Origin: Methylobacterium platani
GTDB lineage: Bacteria; Pseudomonadota; Alphaproteobacteria; Rhizobiales; Beijerinckiaceae
Reading direction: 5' to 3'
Length of the DNA stretch: 64,000 nucleotides
Assembly (NCBI RefSeq): GCF_001653715.1
Contig: NZ_LWHQ01000019.1
Location: 1 to 64,000, forward strand
Shown: in pieces, positions 1-9,223 of the stretch
How the letters are laid out: every line of letters starts with the position of its first letter
Numbering within the stretch: the stretch's first letter is position 1
Notes under the pieces: model-generated
Seen by the model: only the letters and a program-made list of their open reading frames with translations
Told to the model about the DNA's origin: nothing
Databases searched by the model: none
Translations under genes and position numbers: made by a program

Positions 1-98
1 CTGAATGCGTCAATGCACTAGGAGCGCGCTAAATAGCTGTTTGGAGCGCGCAACGCAGCTGATCGCCGTGCTGCGCTGGCAACGAGACGCGCCGATCA

Positions 99-115
99 GT
101 TCCGTTTAACGGAAC
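99..115. promoter_or_regulatory. 17-bp palindrome TTCCGTT-N-AACGGAA
   Basis: The sequence GTTCCGTTTAACGGAAC is a perfect inverted repeat around one central base. The same 15-bp core recurs at 9847-9861. Both copies lie outside genes, so they are candidate operator sites for one dimeric regulator. No gene within the window starts next to this copy; it lies downstream of the LysR gene. The regulator is not identified. Confidence 0.4.
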
Positions 116-218
116 ATACCCGTTTGCGATTGTGGCATCATGCTTATACGGATAGGGGCAATACAAGCGAAGTTACTGCGATCTGCTAATTTCTGTAGCA
201 CAAATTAATATGATTTGT

Positions 219-1184
219 TTATTTAAAATCATTAATTACAGTATCTTGATCCCAATCATAATGTGCAGGCATCGCTGAACGGTTGGCACGCACAAGATGA
301 TCGATGAATGCTCTGATTTTTCGTGGTGTGTAGCTCGATCTTTGGAATACCGCGTAAATTTGATGGTCAAAGATTGTTGGAGTGACATCAATGTCAGGAA
401 GGATGCGCTGAAGTCGACCCGCAGAAAGATGGTCAGCAACGGTCCAGATTGGCAGCAAAACTATTCCCAGGCCTGCTAGAGCTAGATGGACCAGTAGATT
501 AGTGTTGTTAATCTGTACCGTGCCGCGGACCCGCACCTCTTGATTTTGGTCGTTATTCTTGAAGCGCCAGATCGCATGACCGTCTTCGAAACGACCATCA
601 AGCGGCCAGCTAAGGCAATTGTGTGATCTGAGATCTTCTGGGCATCGAATGGGAGGACGGGCGCTGAGGTAGGCAGGCGAGGCGAAGAGGATCCGTGGGT
701 CTCCTGATGCGATCTTGCGGACTGCAAGTTGCGGCTCGTCGAGGTTGCCGAGGCGAATGGCGACGTCGATATTGTTTTCGACTAGGTCACGCGATTCTTC
801 GGTAAGCCACAAGTTTACCCTCACATCGGGATAAGCACTGAGAAAGCTCGGCAGTACAGGGATGACAAAGTGCTCCGCGACTGAGACGCGAGAGTGAACG
901 TGGATCACGCCGTGAGGAGATGCCTGATGCTGGGAGACGCGGTCGGTGAGTTCGTCGAGTTGAGATAGGATGGCCGAGCCGCGCTCCCGGTAGAGCTGGC
1001 CTATCTCCGTCAACGCGAGCCTGCGGCTTGTTCGATTGATCAACCGAACCCCGAGTTCCTGCTCAAGCGCATTGATCTGACGTGACACCGAGGCAGGGGA
1101 AAGGCCGCAGGAGCGGGCAGCGGCGGAGAGACTGTCCGACTCCGCGACGCGCATGAACAGCCGCATCATATGTAGCGTTTCCAT
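219..1184 (-). CDS. LysR-family transcriptional regulator
   Basis: A LysR-type activator or repressor of 321 residues, the usual family size. The N-terminal winged helix-turn-helix is clear (FMRVAESDSLSAAARSCGLSP, then SVSRQINALEQELGVRL), followed by an effector-binding domain of the periplasmic-binding fold. I chose the ATG at 1184 because GACGAGG lies about 7 nt upstream and the helix-turn-helix then starts within the first 20 residues; a longer frame opens at 1247. It is transcribed away from the decarboxylase-like gene at 1498, and regulation of that gene and the following ABC transporter is the usual arrangement, but the effector is unknown. The short segment between the two genes probably holds both promoters. 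Confidence 0.9.
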   Translation of the reverse strand: METLHMMRLFMRVAESDSLSAAARSCGLSPASVSRQINALEQELGVRLINRTSRRLALTEIGQLYRERGSAILSQLDELTDRVSQHQASPHGVIHVHSRVSVAEHFVIPVLPSFLSAYPDVRVNLWLTEESRDLVENNIDVAIRLGNLDEPQLAVRKIASGDPRILFASPAYLSARPPIRCPEDLRSHNCLSWPLDGRFEDGHAIWRFKNNDQNQEVRVRGTVQINNTNLLVHLALAGLGIVLLPIWTVADHLSAGRLQRILPDIDVTPTIFDHQIYAVFQRSSYTPRKIRAFIDHLVRANRSAMPAHYDWDQDTVINDFK

Positions 1185-1497
1185 CCCCAACCTCGTCACC
1201 CCACGTGCCGATGTTAGCTCACCGTCGCTGTTCGTGAATATGGTCACGGAGACGGATCAGCGGCGCAGCCTGGGCAGCGCGGTTTGAAAACGCTTGGCAT
1301 CGTTGCAGATTGCGTAAAGATCCTGCGCGAATGAAGGGCTATCATCGTCGCGCAACACGCATATCGTGCGCATGGCGATCCTGGTTCACGGGACGCCATT
1401 GGGGGCAGCCAAGCGCTGCCTCAGGGTGGAAACGAAGGCCTCCTCCGCGCGAGCCGAAGCGCTTCGCGGCAGACGAGGCCGTGCGGGAGGCTAACCG

Positions 1498-2271
1498 ATG
1501 GCCGCTGAGCCGGATCGTCTTGCGCGCCTTAAGGAAGAGTTCATCTCCTCCCGCGGCCATTGGAGCAGCCTCTGGGGTGAGATGCTTCAGCTCGATGCCG
1601 ATTTCTTTGAGAGCTACTTGCGTCTCGCTGCCGTTCCCTGGCGCATCGGCACCTTAAGCTCGAAGACAAAAGAATTAATTTGCATCGCCGCCAACGCGTC
1701 GACGACGCACCTCTACAGTCCGTCGATCCGGATCCATATGCGAAACGCTCTCAAATGCGGCGCGACGCAGGACGAGATTATGGAGGTCATGGAACTGGCC
1801 GCGGTGCTGGGCATCCACAGCGCGACGTCCGGCGTCCCGATCCTCATCGAGGAACTCGAGGCGGCCGGGCGCGGCGGGGAACTCGCTTCCCTCGAACTCG
1901 GTCCGCGGGAACATGAGCTCAAGGAGCGGTTCACAGCCAATCGCGGCTATTGGAGCGACGTGTGGAATCACGTGCTCCGCCTGTCCCCCGACTTCTTCGA
2001 GGCATACCTAGAGTTTTCTTCCGTCCCATGGCGTTCTGGATGCCTCGAACCCAAGACCAAAGAACTCATATACATCGCGATTGATGTCTCGACAACCCAC
2101 CTATACGATCCAGGGACACGCATCCACATCCGCAATGCGCTCGGCTACGGTGCGACGGCGAAGGAAATTATGGAGGTCTTCGAGCTTGTCAGCGTTCTTG
2201 GCATCCACACCCTGACCGAGGGCGTACCTATCCTCGTCGAGGAGGTCGCGAACGTTCGGGATGGCCAATAG
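1498..2271 (+). CDS. Tandem carboxymuconolactone decarboxylase-like protein
   Basis: A protein of 257 residues built from two similar halves, each of the carboxymuconolactone decarboxylase/AhpD-like helical fold. Half one (about 1-125) and half two (about 135-250) share the patterns KTKELI.IA..ASTTHLY, R.H.RNAL..GAT..EIMEV and VLGIH. The CxxC of true AhpD peroxidases is absent from both halves, so a thiol-peroxidase role is unlikely; a lactone decarboxylase or ring-opening role in aromatic catabolism is the better guess. A good ribosome site (GGGAGG) precedes the ATG. It stands between a divergent LysR gene and an ABC importer and is probably controlled by that LysR protein. The exact reaction cannot be read from the sequence. 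Confidence 0.8.
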   Translation: MAAEPDRLARLKEEFISSRGHWSSLWGEMLQLDADFFESYLRLAAVPWRIGTLSSKTKELICIAANASTTHLYSPSIRIHMRNALKCGATQDEIMEVMELAAVLGIHSATSGVPILIEELEAAGRGGELASLELGPREHELKERFTANRGYWSDVWNHVLRLSPDFFEAYLEFSSVPWRSGCLEPKTKELIYIAIDVSTTHLYDPGTRIHIRNALGYGATAKEIMEVFELVSVLGIHTLTEGVPILVEEVANVRDGQ

Positions 2272-2437
2272 CCGTCGAAGGGTAGTCAGTTCACCCGTCT
2301 GACAAGCGAAACGACACCGGTCATCAGCGCTGCGCGCAGTAGGGAGACTGGATCTCGGATCGATACGATTAATAAAGGACCGGCATATCCGGGAAATAAT
2401 TGAGCGCTTCTTCGAAAGCGCCACAGGGAGGAAATCC

Positions 2438-3655
2438 ATGTTGCAGCATTTCAGAACGGTCGCCGTTACCTGCACGACATTCACCACGGCACTAGTCGCA
2501 GGTCCGGTCGTGGCGCAGGATAACGGCCCGGTTAAAATCGGCTTCACAGGCGCTTTGACTGGTCCATACAACGAGTATGGCGAGGGATTGCGGCGCGGGA
2601 TCACCCTCGCAGTGGAGGAATGGAACAAGCGCGGCGGCGTGAATGGCCGCAAGGTCGAGTTTCCCGAACCCCTCGACGACCAGCTGGTACCTGATCGTGC
2701 GGTGCAGAACACGCGGCGGATCCTCGACGACAAGAGCGTCCAGCTGATCGTCAGCCCGTCCGGCAGTGGACCGACGCTCGCCGTCGTTGACATGGTGATG
2801 GCTGACGGCCGGCCGTTCTGCAATGCGCAGGCCCAGGCACCCACCATTGTCTATCCGAACGGTCGCGACAAGCCGCCGCGCAAGAATATCTTCTCTGTCT
2901 CGATCTCAAACACCGTCGAGGCGGAGAAGCTCGGTCAGGTACTTGGTGGTAAGTTCAAGTCGATCGGCGTCCTACACGAAAGCACTGGCTATGGCGTAAG
3001 CGGCGCCGATCTCGTGAAGAAACAGATCGCCGCCGGTGGAACAGCCAAGATTGCTACCGAGTCCTACAATCAACGTGCGCAAGATATGACGGCGCAGCTC
3101 GTCCGGCTGCAGCGGTCAGGTATCGACGCGCTCCTGGTGATCGGTCTCGGCGCGGACTTTGCAGTCATCCGCAAGAACATGGTGCGGTTGAAGATCGAGG
3201 TGCCGCTCTACGGCTCGGCCGGCGCCATGACGGTTCCCTTCATTGAGGGTGCGGGCGACCTCGCGGTCGGCACCTACGGCGTCAATGCCTTGGCCCTCGG
3301 TGAACGCCCGATGGCGCCGCTCGCCAAGAGCTTCGTCAATCTCTACCGCGCGAAGTACGGCATGGACCGCTGGTACGGCGCAGATCCGGAGAACCCGCAG
3401 ATCTCGCTGGCGACCTCGGTGGGGTCGGGCTTCGACTGCGCGAACGTGCTGCTCGACGGGGTCCGTCGCGCGGGCTCGACTGAGCCGGAGCGCGTGCTCA
3501 AGGCCCTCGCGGAAACCAAGGGCCTCGAAGGTGTTTCGGTGAAGTCTATCTCGTTCGACCCTAGCGATCACACCGCGCTCAAGCCGTCCGATCTCGGGGT
3601 CTACCGGCTCGCGAAGTCGGGGGAGAAGATTGTTTTCCAGCTCTCCGCAGACTGA
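2438..3655 (+). CDS. HAAT-family ABC transporter substrate-binding protein
   Basis: Periplasmic binding protein of the branched-chain amino acid/amide (LivK-like) family, 405 residues. It opens with a Sec signal peptide ending at about VVAQD, and mature sequence begins KIGFTGALTGPYNEYGEGLRRGITLAVEEWN, the typical first strand and helix of the fold. GGAGG lies just upstream of the ATG. It is the first gene of a complete importer with the permeases and ATPases at 3745-7146. Members next to aromatic-degradation genes commonly bind aromatic acids or related organic acids rather than leucine, and that is my inference here. A small hairpin with arms GCGCTT/AAGCGC sits in the leader near 2403-2420. 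Confidence 0.9.
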   Translation: MLQHFRTVAVTCTTFTTALVAGPVVAQDNGPVKIGFTGALTGPYNEYGEGLRRGITLAVEEWNKRGGVNGRKVEFPEPLDDQLVPDRAVQNTRRILDDKSVQLIVSPSGSGPTLAVVDMVMADGRPFCNAQAQAPTIVYPNGRDKPPRKNIFSVSISNTVEAEKLGQVLGGKFKSIGVLHESTGYGVSGADLVKKQIAAGGTAKIATESYNQRAQDMTAQLVRLQRSGIDALLVIGLGADFAVIRKNMVRLKIEVPLYGSAGAMTVPFIEGAGDLAVGTYGVNALALGERPMAPLAKSFVNLYRAKYGMDRWYGADPENPQISLATSVGSGFDCANVLLDGVRRAGSTEPERVLKALAETKGLEGVSVKSISFDPSDHTALKPSDLGVYRLAKSGEKIVFQLSAD

Positions 3656-3744
3656 CAGACGAGGAGCGACCGGTCGCACTCCGCCGCGACCGCGATCCCG
3701 CCTTCCCCATCGGTGCAGGTGTTCTCAGACTGATCGCGTGACGC

Positions 3745-4629
3745 ATGGATTTTCTTTTCTCGCTCCTGATCGCTGGTGTGAGCGTCGGCTCAGCTTATGC
3801 GCTCGTCGCCATCGGCTTGAACATGACGTTCTGGACGACCCGCACGCTCAATTTCGGACAGGGCTCGCTGATGATGCTCTGCGCGATGCTTACGGCATTC
3901 TTCGCCTCACAAGGCGTCTGGCTCGCGCTCGCAGTTGTCGCCGGCTTGGCGGTTGTCGGCCTACTCGGCATCTTCATCGAGCGTTTCGCCGTGAGGCCCG
4001 CCTTGAAGACCGAGGGCAGCATGGGCTGGATGGTCGCTACCCTCGGCTTCGGCACCCTCCTGCAGGGCATTGCTGCCAAGTATTTCGGCTCACAGGCCGT
4101 GGCCTTTCCGGAGGTCGTGTTCAGCGCATCCGACACAGTGACGATCTTCGGGCAGCCCGCCGCCCTTCAATATCTCGTCATCTTCGTGCTCGCGGTCGGC
4201 CTCGTCGCGCTGCTGGAACTGTTCCTGGGCAAGACCATCTGGGGCCAGGTCATTCGGGCTGTCTCGTTCGACCAGGAGCTCGGCCGGGTTCAGGGAATGC
4301 CGGTCGGAGCGATCATCCTGCTCTCCTTTGTAGCCTCAAGCGTGCTCGCCGGTGTCGCCGGCATGCTGATTGCCCAGATCGGCGGCACCGTCGATCCGGC
4401 CTTCGGCTTTGATCTGGTTCTGCTCGGCTTCGTGTCGGCGGTACTCGGCGGCATGGGCAGTTCGGTCGGCGCGCTCGTGGGCGGCATCGTCGTCGGGGTG
4501 CTGAGCAAGCTCGTCGGCGGATACATCTCCACTGCAGCCGAGCACGGCATCGCGTTTGCGCTTTTGATGGTGATGCTCGCTGTCCGGCCGCAGGGCCTGT
4601 TCGCCCGCCCGGAGGCTGTGAAGGTATGA
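3745..4629 (+). CDS. livH: HAAT-family ABC transporter permease (LivH type)
   Basis: Inner-membrane permease of 294 residues with about eight hydrophobic segments. It shows the LivH signature near the N terminus (SAYALVAIGLNMTFWTTRTLNFGQG) and the conserved region GFDLVLLGFVSAVLGGMGSSVGALVGG near residues 220-260. It pairs with the LivM-type domain of the next gene to form the translocation channel. Its stop overlaps the start of the next gene by 4 bases (ATGA), so the two are translationally coupled. The symbol marks family membership; the substrate is probably not leucine, given the catabolic surroundings. Confidence 0.9.
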   Translation: MDFLFSLLIAGVSVGSAYALVAIGLNMTFWTTRTLNFGQGSLMMLCAMLTAFFASQGVWLALAVVAGLAVVGLLGIFIERFAVRPALKTEGSMGWMVATLGFGTLLQGIAAKYFGSQAVAFPEVVFSASDTVTIFGQPAALQYLVIFVLAVGLVALLELFLGKTIWGQVIRAVSFDQELGRVQGMPVGAIILLSFVASSVLAGVAGMLIAQIGGTVDPAFGFDLVLLGFVSAVLGGMGSSVGALVGGIVVGVLSKLVGGYISTAAEHGIAFALLMVMLAVRPQGLFARPEAVKV

Positions 4630-6446
4630 GACGCGTCCGCTCCCATCTGTCGCGCCTCGTGCGCCACCCGCTCGCCCATGCAGCCGTGGTGCTGGTCCTC
4701 GCCGCGATCTCTCCGCTCCTGAGCGATGGGTCGGTCCAGATCCTCTGCTTCGTCCTCGTCGGCATCATCTTCGCGCAGAGCATCAACATCCTGACCGGCA
4801 TTGCCGGACAGATTTCGCTCGGTCACGCCGGCTTTTTCGGTATAGGCGCCTACGGGGCGGGCATCCTGGCCAAGTCGTACGGCCTCGAGTTCTACCTTAC
4901 CATTCCGATTGCCAGTGCCCTGTCGGCTGCGGCCGCCTACCTCCTGTCGTTCCCGGCTGGCCGCGTGCGTGAAGTCTATCTCGCAATGATGACGCTCGGC
5001 TTCGGCATGATCTTCTTCGAGGTCGTGCGGGAGTGGAACGACCTCACCGGCGGCACAATGGGCCTTCCGGGCGTGCCGTCCGCGAGCTTGCGGACATTGA
5101 CAGCGCTCGGCCGGCCGGTCGGCGTCGCGACCTACTTCGTGATCCTCCTCCTCGCGACGACGCTGTTCCTCATCATCATGAACAACATCACGCGCAGCCG
5201 GATCGGCCGCGCCCTGTTCGCGATCCACCACAGCGAGATTGCGGCCGGTAGCCTCGGCATCTCCCGCAGCGGCGCAAAGCAGCTCGCCTACACCCTCAGC
5301 GGCGCTGCAGCGGGTCTGGCGGGCGGGTTCTACGCGCACCTCGTCGGCTATCTGGGTCCCGATAGCTTCAACCTGCACCGTTCAATCGAAGTTCTGGTCG
5401 TGGCGATTGTCGGCGGCCTCGGCTCGATCCCCGGGCAGATCATCAGCGCGACGATCTTCACGTTCCTTCCGGAAAAACTGCAGGTCTTCGCCGAGTACCA
5501 GTTCATCGTGTACGGCCTCATCCTCACCTTCTCGCTTCTCGTGATGCCGCGCGGCATCGCCGGGCTGCTGCTCGATCCGCCGCGCTTCATCCGGTCGGCC
5601 GCTCGGACGAGGGCCGGCCGGGGCGACGGACCGCCCGTCGCGCTGCGGCCCGTGGCGGCGCGGGCGCCGGGTGGAGTGGTGCTGTCAGCGGACAGTGTGA
5701 CGATGCGGTTCGGCGGCCTCACCGCACTCGACGACGTCTCCCTCGCCCTCGCCCCGGGCAGGATCACGGCCCTTGTCGGCCCGAACGGGTCCGGCAAATC
5801 GACATTCGTCAACGTCGTAAGCGGGCTCTACCGGCCATCCGCCGGCCGCGTGACCTTCGAGGGCCGCGACATCACCGGGAAGCCCGACTTCGAGATCGCC
5901 CGTGCTGGCCTGATACGAACGTTCCAGGACCCGCGCCTCGTACCCAACTTCACGGTGCGCGAGAACCTGATGCTCGGGGCCCATCGGCTCATGCGCGGCT
6001 CCGGCCTCGCCGCTGCCCTCGCCCTCCCCTCGGCGACCGACGAGGAGGCCCACGTCCTTAAGCGGGTCGAGGCCGTTCTCCGCCTGATCGATCTTGAGGC
6101 GGTCGCCGACCAACCTCTCGCTTCCCTGCCCTACGGCTACCGCCGGCTCACGGATGTCGGGCGTGTGCTCCTCGCGGAGCCTACAGCGATTCTTCTCGAT
6201 GAGCCCGCGGCCGGCCTCGCCGAGCCCGAAATGGAGCGCCTCTCCAAACTGATCCGCGACATGCGCGGCATGGGGATCAGCGTCCTCCTGATCGACCACC
6301 ACATGGATTTCCTCTCGGATCTCGTCGACGATGTGATCGTGCTGGATAGCGGGCGCGTGATCTATCACGGCTCCATGGCGGGGATGCGCCAGGACAAGAC
6401 CGTCGTTGCCGCTTATCTGGGTGCCGAGGAGACGGTCGATGCTTGA
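4626..6446 (+). CDS. LivM permease-LivG ATPase fusion of a HAAT importer
   Basis: A 606-residue fusion. Residues about 1-325 are a LivM-type permease with many membrane segments and the conserved GIAGQISLGHAGFFGIGAYG. After a linker, residues about 345-606 are a LivG-type ATPase with Walker A GPNGSGKST near 382-392, the LivG hallmark RTFQDPRLVPNFTVRENLMLGAH, and Walker B AILLDEPAAGL near 521. The ABC signature is LPYGYRRL instead of the common LSYGQQRL, so the Gln is replaced by Tyr. Such fusions are known in this family, often in aromatic-compound importers. The gene overlaps livF by 8 bases. Confidence 0.92.
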   Translation: MRRVRSHLSRLVRHPLAHAAVVLVLAAISPLLSDGSVQILCFVLVGIIFAQSINILTGIAGQISLGHAGFFGIGAYGAGILAKSYGLEFYLTIPIASALSAAAAYLLSFPAGRVREVYLAMMTLGFGMIFFEVVREWNDLTGGTMGLPGVPSASLRTLTALGRPVGVATYFVILLLATTLFLIIMNNITRSRIGRALFAIHHSEIAAGSLGISRSGAKQLAYTLSGAAAGLAGGFYAHLVGYLGPDSFNLHRSIEVLVVAIVGGLGSIPGQIISATIFTFLPEKLQVFAEYQFIVYGLILTFSLLVMPRGIAGLLLDPPRFIRSAARTRAGRGDGPPVALRPVAARAPGGVVLSADSVTMRFGGLTALDDVSLALAPGRITALVGPNGSGKSTFVNVVSGLYRPSAGRVTFEGRDITGKPDFEIARAGLIRTFQDPRLVPNFTVRENLMLGAHRLMRGSGLAAALALPSATDEEAHVLKRVEAVLRLIDLEAVADQPLASLPYGYRRLTDVGRVLLAEPTAILLDEPAAGLAEPEMERLSKLIRDMRGMGISVLLIDHHMDFLSDLVDDVIVLDSGRVIYHGSMAGMRQDKTVVAAYLGAEETVDA

Positions 6447-7146
6447 GGTCCGCGACGTCAGCGTCGCCTATGGCGCGATCGAGGTTCTGCGCAATGTCAG
6501 CCTGTGCGCCGAGCCGGGGACGACGACGGCGGTGCTGGGTGCCAACGGCGCGGGCAAGTCCTCGCTGCTGCGGGCCATCTCGGGCGTCGCGCCCGTGCGA
6601 TCCGGTTCCATCCTGTTCGACGGGCAGGACGTTACGCAAATCCCGGCGCATCGGCGGGCGCGTCTCGGCCTTGCGCATGCGATGGAGGGCCGCCGCCTCT
6701 TCAAGCCGCTATCGGTGCAGAACAATCTGCGCCTGTCCTGGCAGTTCGGGGCCAGGGCGGTCCCATGGCCGACCGCATTGCGGGACGTCTACGACCGTTT
6801 CCCCATCCTCGCCGAGAAGGCACATGTGCCCTCTGGGCTCCTCAGCGGCGGGCAGCAGCAGATGGTCATCATCTCCTGCGCGACGATCAGGTCGCCACGG
6901 TACCTGCTCCTCGACGAACCGTCATTGGGGCTCGCACCGATCATCGTGTCCCAAATCTACGAGTTCATCACGGATTTCGCCCAGCGGTCCGGCATTGCCA
7001 TCGTGCTGGCCGAACAGATGGCCACCCTGGCCCTGAAGGTCTCGGATCGCGGCTACGTCCTCAGGCGGGGACGCGTCGTACAGCATGGCGACAGCCGCAC
7101 TCTCCTAGCCAATAGCGCCGCTTCGCTGACAGCAAGTTACCTCTAG
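6439..7146 (+). CDS. livF: HAAT-family ABC transporter ATPase (LivF type)
   Basis: Second ATPase of the importer, 235 residues from the ATG at 6439. Walker A is GANGAGKSS near residue 35, the signature is LSGGQQQMV, and Walker B is YLLLDEPSLGLAP, all standard. The start at MLEVRDVSVAYG was chosen because it matches the family N terminus and overlaps the previous stop by 8 bases; an upstream in-frame codon at 6406 would add an unlikely basic extension. It hydrolyses ATP to drive import together with the fused LivG domain. It is the last gene of the transporter unit, and a 200-base gap separates it from the monooxygenase at 7349. Confidence 0.92.
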   Translation: MLEVRDVSVAYGAIEVLRNVSLCAEPGTTTAVLGANGAGKSSLLRAISGVAPVRSGSILFDGQDVTQIPAHRRARLGLAHAMEGRRLFKPLSVQNNLRLSWQFGARAVPWPTALRDVYDRFPILAEKAHVPSGLLSGGQQQMVIISCATIRSPRYLLLDEPSLGLAPIIVSQIYEFITDFAQRSGIAIVLAEQMATLALKVSDRGYVLRRGRVVQHGDSRTLLANSAASLTASYL

Positions 7147-7348
7147 ATCTCTCGTCATCAATACCGCTTAGCTGCCATCGGTTTGCTGGAACAGCTTTGG
7201 ATGCTTGTACCATCTTTGCGTTCTGCGCACACATGGTTGTCGCATCGCATTGATGACTGAATACCGGTGAGCAGCCTATCAACCGTGCAATGGCCGCATC
7301 GTAGCTACAAACATTTCGAATACCATAAAAAAATAGGAGTAGATCGTC

Positions 7349-9223
7349 ATGAGATCCGACCTCTCATCGCTTGATGCTGCCCTCCCAACCACCGCCGAGG
7401 GAACCGCGGCCACTAAGGACGTCCTAGTATCTGGCGGGACGCCTGAAACGACGGAGCAGGCCCGTCTGCGAGCCGAGACATGGCTGCACGGGTTCGAGGA
7501 TGCTCTCCGCTCCGGCGACGCCACCCGCATCAGCCGTTTGTTCCACGCCGAGTGCCACTGGCGCGACGTGCTCGCCTTCACGTGGCATTTCTCGTCCGCG
7601 CAGGGCCGAGACGCGATCGCCAAAGCTCTCGTGGCGGAGCAGGACCGTGTCGATGCCCGCGCCTTCCACGTGCCGAACGCTCGCCTGCAACCGCGCACCG
7701 TGACGCGGCTCGGCGTTGACAGCGTGGAAGCGATCTTCGCGTTCGAGACTACGTTCGGCACCGGCGCCGGCCTCCTGCGTCTCTCGAAATCACGCGACGA
7801 CGGTGAGATGCGGGCCTGGCTCCTCTCGACGACGCTCGAAAGTCTGCGCGGACATGAGGAACGCGTCGGCGCCAACCGTCCGAGCGGGGCGGCTTACTCG
7901 CGCAACTTCGGCGGCGACAACTGGGCCGACATGCGTCGACGGGCGGTAGCCTACGAAGATCGAGATCCGACGGTTCTAGTGATCGGAGGGGCACAGGCCG
8001 GGCTCTCGATCGCCGCGCGGCTCAACCAGCTAGGCGTCGACACCCTGGTGGTGGAGCGGTGGGATCGAATCGGGGATAGCTGGAGGCGACGCTACCACTC
8101 TTTGGCACTCCATAACTCGACCCATATCAACCATTTGCCGTACATGGACTTCCCGCCGACCTGGCCGCTCTACATCCCCAAGGACATGCTGGCGAACTGG
8201 TTCGAGTTCTACGCGGATGCCATGGAGATCAATTGCTGGGTGGGCACAGAGTTCGTCGGGGGTAGCTGGGACGAAAACGAGGGCCGTTGGACCGCGCGGC
8301 TAAGGCGGGCGGACGGGAGCGAGCGCGTCGTCCGGCCCCGCCATCTGGTTTTTGCCAACGGCGTCAGCTCGTTCCCCATGGTTCCCAACCTGCCGGGCTT
8401 GGGTGAGTTTGCCGGGGAGATCATGCACGCCGAGGAATTCAATACGGGCGCGGCCTGGACCGGGAAGCGCGCACTCGTGCTTGGGACTGGTAGCAGTGGA
8501 AACGACATTGCGCTTGATCTACACAGCAACGGCGTGAAGACCACCTTGATTCAGCGAGGCTCTACCACGGTGGTTTCGATTGATCCGAGCGCCCGTCTCA
8601 ACGAGTCGGTTTGGGACGAGGGCGGCGCTCTGGACGACAGTGACCTGATTGTTGCCTCCGCGCCGCCAGCTCTCGTTATCGCTGGCTACAAGGCAGTGAC
8701 GAAGCGCATGGCCAAGCTCGACGAAAACTTGATCGCCGGTCTTAAGGCGATCGGATTTAAGCACGATTTCGGCGATGACGAAACCGGGCACCAGATGAAG
8801 TATTTCCGGCGCGGCGGCGGCTACAACTTAGATGCCGGAAGTTCCGCCCTATTGATCAAAGGCGAACTCGGCTTGCTGCAATATGATCGCATCGAGCGCT
8901 TCGTCGCCAAGGGAGTGCGATTGAAGGACGGCACTACGGTTTCAGCCGACCTCATTGTTCTAGCGACCGGCTACTACCCCCAGGAAGAGCTGGTTCGTCG
9001 CACGCTCGGTGACGAGATGGCACAGCGCATAGGACCAGTGTGGGGTATCGATAAGGATGGCGAACTGGGCAACATGTACAAGCGCACGCCACAGCCGGGT
9101 GTTTGGTTCATTGCCGGCGGTTTGCCCCAGTGCCGCATCAACTCCAAGTACCTTGCGCTTCAGATCAAAGCGATGGAGATTGGAATCTTGCAGCCATTGG
9201 GAGCAAACGATCACCGAGCCTGA
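7349..9223 (+). CDS. Flavin-containing monooxygenase with N-terminal NTF2-like domain
   Basis: A 624-residue fusion. Residues about 35-165 look like an NTF2/SnoaL-like domain (ARLRAETWLHGFEDALRSGD, then RLFHAECHWRD). Residues about 205-620 are a class B flavin monooxygenase: an FAD Rossmann motif (VLVIGGAQAGLSIAARL, with Ala at the third Gly site), the FMO fingerprint FAGEIMHAEEF matching FxGxxxHxxxF near 350, and an NADPH Rossmann motif VLGTGSSGNDIA near 378. It would use NADPH and O2 to oxygenate a soft nucleophile, or a ketone if Baeyer-Villiger-like. AGGAG lies upstream of the ATG. It may act on the compound imported by the preceding ABC system. The substrate cannot be assigned. Confidence 0.88.
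   Translation: MRSDLSSLDAALPTTAEGTAATKDVLVSGGTPETTEQARLRAETWLHGFEDALRSGDATRISRLFHAECHWRDVLAFTWHFSSAQGRDAIAKALVAEQDRVDARAFHVPNARLQPRTVTRLGVDSVEAIFAFETTFGTGAGLLRLSKSRDDGEMRAWLLSTTLESLRGHEERVGANRPSGAAYSRNFGGDNWADMRRRAVAYEDRDPTVLVIGGAQAGLSIAARLNQLGVDTLVVERWDRIGDSWRRRYHSLALHNSTHINHLPYMDFPPTWPLYIPKDMLANWFEFYADAMEINCWVGTEFVGGSWDENEGRWTARLRRADGSERVVRPRHLVFANGVSSFPMVPNLPGLGEFAGEIMHAEEFNTGAAWTGKRALVLGTGSSGNDIALDLHSNGVKTTLIQRGSTTVVSIDPSARLNESVWDEGGALDDSDLIVASAPPALVIAGYKAVTKRMAKLDENLIAGLKAIGFKHDFGDDETGHQMKYFRRGGGYNLDAGSSALLIKGELGLLQYDRIERFVAKGVRLKDGTTVSADLIVLATGYYPQEELVRRTLGDEMAQRIGPVWGIDKDGELGNMYKRTPQPGVWFIAGGLPQCRINSKYLALQIKAMEIGILQPLGANDHRA

Noticed and set aside
7154..7257. Nine-base inverted repeat GTCATCAAT/ATTGATGAC between livF and the monooxygenase
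   Set aside because: The arms are 86 bases apart, too far for a simple terminator or operator; probably chance.
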